From: Acanthosepion lycidas
Lineage: Eukaryota; Mollusca; Cephalopoda; Sepiida; Sepiidae
Direction: 5' to 3'
Length of the DNA stretch: 64,000 bases
NCBI GenBank assembly: GCA_963932145.1
Contig: OZ010599.1
Coordinates: 50,350,517 to 50,414,516, forward strand
The translations under genes were made by a program, and so were the position numbers. The first letter of the stretch is position 1, and each line of letters starts with the position of its first letter. Shown one piece after another: positions 58,806 to 64,000 of the stretch. The notes beneath the pieces were generated by a model. It worked only from the letters and a program-made list of their open reading frames with translations, was not told the DNA's origin and searched no databases.

Positions 58806-59780
58806 CTACATTGTGCAAAGCATTGTTGCCTCCGAATCACTATCAGATGATGTATCTTCACTGTGACACACTTTTGAAGTGGTTAACTCGTGTCGCAGTT
58901 GAAGGTTGTTCACATGGTGTGGCATATCCTTGACCTGGACTGTTTGGGAGCTAATAACTCCATCAATGCATCCTCTGCTAAATCTAGTGGTACAATGTCC
59001 ATTTGGGGGCTGGACCCATATGAGATCACCAATTTTATATGGTTCTTTGGTATTCTTTGGAATATTTGGCATTACTTGGCCTATCCCCTTTATCCACTGT
59101 CTGTATGTATATATCTCGTTGACTGGCGCAGTTGATGGTCTTACATCATCTTTGGCCGTAATATTGTACCAATACACAGCCTCATGAATGGAGCACCATG
59201 TTCTAGCTGCTATCCTTTTAACAGTGCAGTGATACCGTTCCACTATCCCATTATCCTCTGGAGTGTATGCATTTCTGTACCTTACTTGTACTCCCCATTC
59301 GACCACAAAGTCCTGAAAATCTCGGCTACAGAAAGTTGGAGCATTGTCTGTCAACATTTCAACAGGAGGACTATGTTCATAGAAGATAGCTCTTAATTAT
59401 TGTATAACTTATAATGCATCTTTTCATACCAGTGGGCACCACACAGTGAAATGCATCGGGCCGCAATATGTCAAAGTTAGAAAATGTCTGCCATTGTAAT
59501 GTGTCACATCCATGCCTAGTCGCCACCAGATCTTGTCTACCCCATGCTTGCCCTTGTTCCACCGGACTAGGGCAGGGTCCACTGCAAAGCATTCCTCGCA
59601 ACCTCAGACGGATGACCTAACCATCACTTTTGTCACTACAGGACATAATTTCTGGATGAAGTAATTTGATTGTCGAATGCCAGGATGACCGCTCTTGCTA
59701 TGTATGGCACAGATTTGTTCAATGGTCAGCTGGCTCATAAGTGCCACACATGTCAGTGGCTCTTATCCCTGTTTCAACAT
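58806..59780 (-). pseudogene. Integrase of the LTR element
   Basis: The long frame (59357 to 58806) holds 'MLTDNAPTFCSRDFQDFV' with the second catalytic Asp and 'YTPEDNGIVERYHCTVKR' with the catalytic Glu, spaced as in the D,D-35-E core. It continues into a C-terminal 'YKIGDLIWVQPP' segment. Upstream in coding direction (about 59780-59360) an 'IHSKSGHPGIR' and 'CEEC' zinc-binding HHCC region and the first part of the core are readable with stops and frame changes (near 59600 and 59390). Integrase joins element DNA to the genome; here broken. The C-terminal about 30 residues are Ser/Asp-rich. Confidence 0.8.
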
Positions 59781-59789
59781 GCCAGAGCC

Positions 59790-60425
59790 ATCTTTTTGGC
59801 ACTCTAGTCAACTTAACAGCCAGGTTCCTCCATGACTTAGTTTGATGTCAACTATCAAGCTATATTCTTTGATTAGCTGCTGTAGGTTAGCCAGTCTCCT
59901 GTGCACTAGCATTTCACTTGCAGATTTCATCTTCACTCAGGTCTTACCTGTCGGGATATTCTGTAGCCATTGATACATACATACTGTGTCCGTGTATAGG
60001 TGTACCACCTTGGCCCACAACTGTAATGCCAGACTTATACCTTTCAACATGGCCAGGTTTATATGTTGTGCATCATTTCTTGGTCAAAGCCAGCATGCAT
60101 TTTCTAGTATAACTCCACAGTTTTCCAGCACTACACTCATTGCCAGGGAGCTTGCATCAACCAAGTTTTCTCCATTCACGCACCAATCTCCCTGAACGAG
60201 GTCATCTTGGGGCACTCTAGCTAGCATTTCAACAATCATCTGCATAAGAAGAGTGTCTTTTATAGTGTCATGCCACCCATTTGTTATCGTGCTTACTCAT
60301 CTCTTTATCATTCCTGTGACTGCACGGAGCCACCCGCAGATGGGACAGTGCCCCACCATATTCCCACATACGGAAAATACCGTGCTTCACGTTAGTGTAG
60401 CGGAGAGTTCTGGAACTGAGCTCCC
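59790..60425 (-). pseudogene. RNase H and connection region of the LTR element
   Basis: In decayed frames the minus strand shows a 'VHLYTDTVCMYQWLQN'-like segment (about 60020-59950) and an 'ASSLAMSVVLENC'-like segment (about 60160-60110), typical of the RNase H/connection portion of this gypsy type. Several stops. The short + strand frames here are shadows. Confidence 0.55.
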
Positions 60426-61173
60426 TCACTTCCACCACAATGTGTTGCACTCCCCCCAGGTTTTAAGCCCAAGCACAATGGCCTCATCCTTTAATTGAAT
60501 AGGGTTTTTGCTAGACAAGCCAAAAGATTCTAATCTGTGCCTGAATTCAATCACTAAAAGTATGTCCTCGTTAACATATATGTCATCGACATATGCTGAT
60601 GCAGCTCTTTTCATCAGCTCATCCTGATCTAGCACTGTCTTAATGATTGATTTCATAATTAGGGGAGCCACATTAAGGCCAAACCCCAGACGTGTCAAGC
60701 AGTACCTCCTTTGACGATAACCATTTGGAAAGGCCATAACATCTCATGGATTCGTATTTGAAGGTATACATTTCGCAGGTCAAGCAAAGCCACATTCGCT
60801 CCTTGCTGCTGCCGTTCCCTCATTCATTCAGCATACACATCTGCATCCACTGTAAAGTCATCTACATACTGATTCATCTCCCTATAGTCCATCACTGGCC
60901 ATACCTTAGCCTTGGTGGCTTGTGCAGTGGCCATCAAGGGGATTAATCCTCTTGTGGATATGGTATCAACCAGCCATTTGCAATCCACATCTCCAGTTTG
61001 TCCTCATAGGCAGCTCTATTCTTATTTGACACCGTATATTCCACAATGGTGTTGCGCAATTGATCTGGTGCTCTATTTCCTGTCCACTTCCATTCCACTG
61101 CCCAAGTCTTTGTTCCTTGGTCATATGCGATACAGAAATCCCATTCCTCAATTTTAATGGCAGCACGATTCAC
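60426..61173 (-). pseudogene. Reverse transcriptase of the LTR element
   Basis: Frame 61173-60943 has 'IEEWDFCIAYDQGTKTWAVE' and 'EMWIANGWLIPYPQE', the lead-in to RT. The 60900-60750 stretch reads 'VWPVMDYREMNQYVDDFTVD'-like with frame changes. Frame 60737-60426 has 'YCLTRLGFGLNVAPLIMKSI' and the catalytic 'SAYVDDIYVNED'. The YVDD box and the 'GFGLNVAP' loop are intact. This lineage differs from the YLDD copy at 12.7-15.9 kb. Confidence 0.82.
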
Positions 61174-61432
61174 AATTTCTCCTGAGCTGCACTTCCCTGG
61201 TACGCATGATCATAACACCACCTAATTTATGTATGGCATCAATTTTGATCAGCAAATCATACCCCAGAGGCTTGTCATTTGTGCCAAATGCTGTGTAAAG
61301 GGCATACTTGATTTCATCCAAATCCACCTCATCCCCAAGTTGCTGGTAGATGGCGTAAGCACCTCCTCTTAGCCTCAACATAATGACCAATGCAGGCTCC
61401 TTGATTTTGAGCAGTCTGCCTTCACAAACCAC
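61154..61432 (-). pseudogene. Gag remnant fused in frame to the region just before RT
   Basis: One 92-codon frame starts with a capsid-like 'LRLRGGAYAIYQQLGDEVDL' ... 'ALYTAFGT' segment and continues, without a stop, into 'GYDLLIKIDAIHKLGGVM', which in related elements lies after the protease. The rest of gag, the zinc knuckle and the protease active site are therefore missing. The frame overlaps the next RT lead-in frame by 20 bases. The deletion call depends on remembered family order. Confidence 0.6.
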
Positions 61433-61501
61433 TCAACAATAGATGGACCAGTGGGGGTGTTAATTTCTAATCAAACCGGTCCATTTTTATCAAAAATAGC
61501 T

Positions 61502-61907
61502 TGTGGTTAATTTAGTTCACCAGTCGTTTTTAATAATTGAAATTGATTAAGGTGCTTGCTTCCAAGCAACAGAACTCTTCCTTCTTCTTTTGTTCTTGTT
61601 CTCATGTGTCTGTATGGCGTCACACCAACCAAAGTTCTGCCCATCCTCCTCACAGACTTGCTATTTATGCCTGTGTCAGGGGGAACTAATATTTGCATAC
61701 GAGACTTAATTCTCGTTTGCACGAGATTTCTTATTTTATAAATTCAAACTTGTTTGAATTCTTAGTCTTTTTCATTGTACATCTGCATACAAGATAGGAA
61801 TTTTGGAATAATCCGTTTCACTTTTAATAGCAGTCACGATCCTTCAACAAAACCTGCCACGCCAAGCAAATTGGCTTTGTGGGAGGTGAGTCTTCTCGTT
61901 CCTCACA
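61502..61907 (-). repeat. 5' LTR (right copy on the + strand)
   Basis: 406 bp; partner of 58236-58616. It starts TGTGGTTAATTTAGTT and ends GTTCCTCACA. In the minus orientation it would carry the element promoter; no TATA box was called because the whole region is AT-rich. Differences between the LTRs (many substitutions and two indels) indicate an old insertion. Confidence 0.9.
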
Positions 61908-62150
61908 AAAGCTATCTTTAATGCTTAAGGAAACAACTAGGGAGAGAAGAATGATGACTACAGTTTGGATTCATATTTACCTAAGCATGTACTTTTTAGT
62001 AAATAAGTACATTTATATAATTGAGAAATTAATAAGAAAGTAACAAAAAATTTTTATGATCCATTTTTGACAATTTTTTAACACAAAATCTTGTGAATTT
62101 CAAATGCAATGTGTATCTTTTCTATCAGACAGTTTTGAGGAGTTATAGTA

Positions 62151-62195
62151 TTGTGTGTATGTGTGTTTGTATGTGTGTGTGTGTGTGTGTGTGTA
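62151..62195 (+). repeat. (TG)n microsatellite
   Basis: About 20 TG units with a few interruptions. Confidence 0.93.
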
Positions 62196-62624
62196 TTTCA
62201 GCAGCAAGAATTTTCTCAAACATGTTTTGTTAAATAATAATAACACACATTCTGTCTATGAATTTTTTATTAAACCTTTCAAATTTCTGAATAAGTTGTT
62301 TTTTGTTATCAGTAAATATGTTAAAATTCATATTAACTATTGATTTTTTAAGCAAGTATTTTTTAATGTTGCTGCATTTGTTTTTAATGATTATTCTGTG
62401 TGTAGTTACGCAACTGTTTTTTAATTCTGACATTCTCTTGTTTGATGGAACCAATTTCAAGTCACTCAAACTGAAATTTTTATGTATGTGTATGGCTTTT
62501 CTTTTTCTTTTTTTCTTTTTATTTAACACACTTTAAGATACAGTCCCTATAGAGAAAGATACCTTATTTAATGTTGGCTGCTTCTCTTTTATTACAACAA
62601 TCTCCACAGATTTCTTGAATATTC

Positions 62625-63080
62625 ATGTAGTTGGATAAAAAATACTGTTTAATTAAAAATCAAAGCTTCTACTCAAATATGAGTATCTATAATAATGTTT
62701 AAACAGAATAAATTAAAAATAAAAATTTGTCAGATTTAATCCATTTCCTAAAAAGTAAATTGTTTTTGTTAGGATATGAAACAGAGCAGATATGGATGTT
62801 TCAAGAATCAGCAGAGAGTGTCTGTTCAAAAGCACTATTCGGCTTTGTTGACTATAAGTCCTACATGGCTGAGCATTTAAGTATGTCAGATCCACTGACA
62901 GTTTCCCATAGGGGATGCAAGTTCGAATCCTATCAGAAGATGCATATTTTTTGTGACAAAATTTCTCAATTATTCAGGCTGGTAGATGTAGTTGGATGAA
63001 AAATACTGTTGATTAAAAAACAGAAATTCTACTCGAATATGAGTATCCATCAAAAATAAACAAAATAAATTAAAAAAAAA
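62625..63080 (+). repeat. Direct repeats of about 95 bp flanking a tRNA-like sequence
   Basis: The left repeat (62625-62720) and right repeat (62987-63080) share 'atgtagttgga', 'aaaaatactgtt', 'attaaaaa', 'ttctactc' and 'aatatgagtatc' in the same order, ending 'aataaattaaaaa'. About 265 bases lie between and include the tRNA-like segment at 62856-62940. It could be a dimeric SINE whose tails are the repeats, or a very small LTR-type element. Confidence 0.7.
62856..62940 (+). pseudogene. tRNA-like sequence with a long variable arm (Leu/Ser type)
   Basis: Box A-like 'tggctgagcatttaagtatg', a five-base stem GTCAG/CTGAC at the anticodon arm position with a loop of only five bases (ATCCA), a long variable arm 'gtttcccataggggatgc' that can pair CCC/GGG, and a perfect box B 'gttcgaatcc'. 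The acceptor stem does not pair and the anticodon loop is too short, so it is not a functional tRNA. It is more likely the head of a SINE derived from a class II tRNA. Confidence 0.6.
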
Positions 63081-63479
63081 TATATATATGTATATACACA
63101 CTATTTCAAAAGGTTGAGGGCATCCATGGTAATTTTTTAAACTGGCCCCAAAAGTAATTGTTTTGTACTTTAAATAAGAGAAAAATTATTATACATAGTT
63201 AAAAAAAAAATGAGGCATGATTTTTTATTAGAAATTTTATTATGATAAAAAGAAAAAGAAAAACATTTTATGATTAAATTGTGTTCTCATCATAATATCC
63301 TCTTTTGCCATTTTTTTTTTTTTTTTTGTATTCACTGCAAAGGTTTTCAATGTTAAAGTTTGATAATTTATTCCATTCTTCTTTCAATGATTCTAGGGCT
63401 GTTTTACATTTTTTTAACTCTTCTGTCAATGCCAATTCTTTGAACTGTAGTAATAAATATATATATATATATATAATTA

Positions 63480-63900
63480 TAATATAATATAATAATATTT
63501 TTTGTTTAAAAATATGATTCCTTCGCTACATAAGAGTTCTCATGTTTCAAAAACGAGAGCCGAAATCATCCAAATAATTAATAAAATTAAGTTGGATTGA
63601 GGTGTTTAGTCACGTTTCATCTTCAAGCGAAATTTTAGGAATAAGCTATCTCTCGGTTTACGTGTATTTTTACAGAATTTGTTATTGTGGGAGTGGCTAT
63701 ACTATTTTCCTTCTTTAAGTGGTCAGGGAGTTAATTCTTATCAGTAGATTCATCATCCTCTGTGAGGTTTTGCTAAGGTTGGGTAGGGTATCTATTTCAA
63801 GGCTAATGTTTACGGTCATCCTTTAGTTGGTTCCCAGTGAAGGATATTTTTATGGCGCGCCTACAGTCGTTATGTGTCTGGAGAATTGTCTTTTATTATT
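63480..63900. repeat. Unassigned, less AT-rich repeat-like block
   Basis: After a (TA)n run (63455-63475) the composition shifts. On the minus strand 'cgcttgaagatgaaacgtga' near 63610-63640 recalls the '...gaaacgt' modules of SINEs and Penelope-related repeats elsewhere in the window. No coding or terminal repeats were recognised. The call is tentative. Confidence 0.3.
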
Positions 63901-64000
63901 GTCTATCTGATTATCTATTTATTTATTTGTTTATTTAAGTGGGTGTTTAATATACAGATCGCTTTGCATTGAATTTCAGTTTGTTTTTTGAGTTTTTTTG

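Larger units (their letters stand above)
58231..61912 (-). mobile_element. Ty3/gypsy-like LTR retrotransposon with both LTRs
   Basis: Two direct repeats (58236-58616 and 61502-61907) flank about 2.9 kb of minus-strand coding relic in the order gag fragment, RT, RNase H region, integrase. Both repeats start TGTGG and end CTCACA on the + strand, i.e. TGTGAG...CCACA in element direction (TG..CA). The 5 bases outside are AAAGT on the left and AAAGC on the right, a target duplication with one difference, or a 4-base AAAG if the boundary is shifted. A purine-rich 'aggggagag' abuts the 3' LTR in element direction. I see no clear primer-binding site match. The element is too short for a complete gag-pol. 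Confidence 0.88.
43730..64000 (+). other. Probable intron downstream of the MyTH4-like exon
   Basis: It starts with the donor GTAAGC at 43730. No later exon with both splice sites and a matching frame was found, so the gene presumably continues past the window. Transposon relics within are listed separately. Stretches with nothing recognisable are 43740-44610, 44670-45470, 51180-52690, 56740-58230 and 61915-62150; these are AT-rich without clear coding or structure. Confidence 0.55.

Noticed and set aside
1..64000. CRISPR arrays, operons, bacterial promoters
   Set aside because: The sequence is clearly eukaryotic (spliced exons, SINEs, LINEs); the tandem repeats present lack spacer structure.

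Overview
This window is very AT-rich eukaryotic DNA with long introns and almost no host coding sequence. Two spliced exons of one host gene are visible, and most of the rest is transposable-element debris. The mix of elements fits a cephalopod mollusc, probably an octopus: tRNA-derived SINEs, Penelope-like elements, Jockey- and RTE-type LINEs, Ty3/gypsy elements, mariner MITEs, a Helitron and a pogo/Tigger fragment. The species call is inference, because no host marker gene fixes it.

Host gene (+ strand). A 1,455-bp exon (4382-5836) encodes 485 residues that are strongly proline-, serine- and threonine-rich. It is joined by a phase-0 intron of about 37.8 kb to a 114-bp exon (43616-43729). 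The join reads like the segment before, and the start of, a MyTH4 domain, as in MyTH4-FERM unconventional myosins; a myosin-XV-like protein is the best guess. The motor domain would lie upstream and the rest of MyTH4/FERM downstream, so bases 1-4381 and 43730-64000 are probably intron too.

Layout of the non-host DNA. 10.5-12.2 kb: SINE tail and a Penelope-like RT remnant. 12.7-15.9 kb: minus-strand gypsy relic with a mariner MITE inside its pol. 19.15-24.75 kb: Helitron-like region with a 176-bp array, a decayed Rep N-terminal part and a GC-richer satellite. 26.7-27.5 kb: RTE LINE relic holding a second mariner MITE, next to a GC-rich foldback. 29.9-31.0 kb: three SINE copies, two of them head to head. 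32.1-32.8 kb: Jockey-like LINE tail. 33.6-34.8 kb: pyrimidine-biased tract. 37.0-38.3 kb: Penelope-like RT plus GIY-YIG. 41.8-43.1 kb: inverted pair of LINE fragments. 45.5-48.8 kb: LINE, MITE, SINE and Penelope fragments. 49.1-49.9 kb: pogo/Tigger relic. 50.8-51.06 kb: repeat with a hammerhead-like motif. 52.8-53.75 kb: second gypsy gag. 54.13-56.74 kb: DNA transposon with inverted repeats of over 200 bp and two hairpin insertions. 58.23-61.91 kb: LTR retrotransposon with both LTRs and an apparent in-frame internal deletion. 62.6-63.1 kb: tRNA-like sequence between short direct repeats.

Nothing here looks like an operon or a multi-gene system. The most distinctive items are the long-TIR transposon, the Helitron with its two arrays, the hammerhead-like motifs, and the deletion-derivative LTR element. 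Base composition and similarities were judged by eye; no alignments or searches were run.
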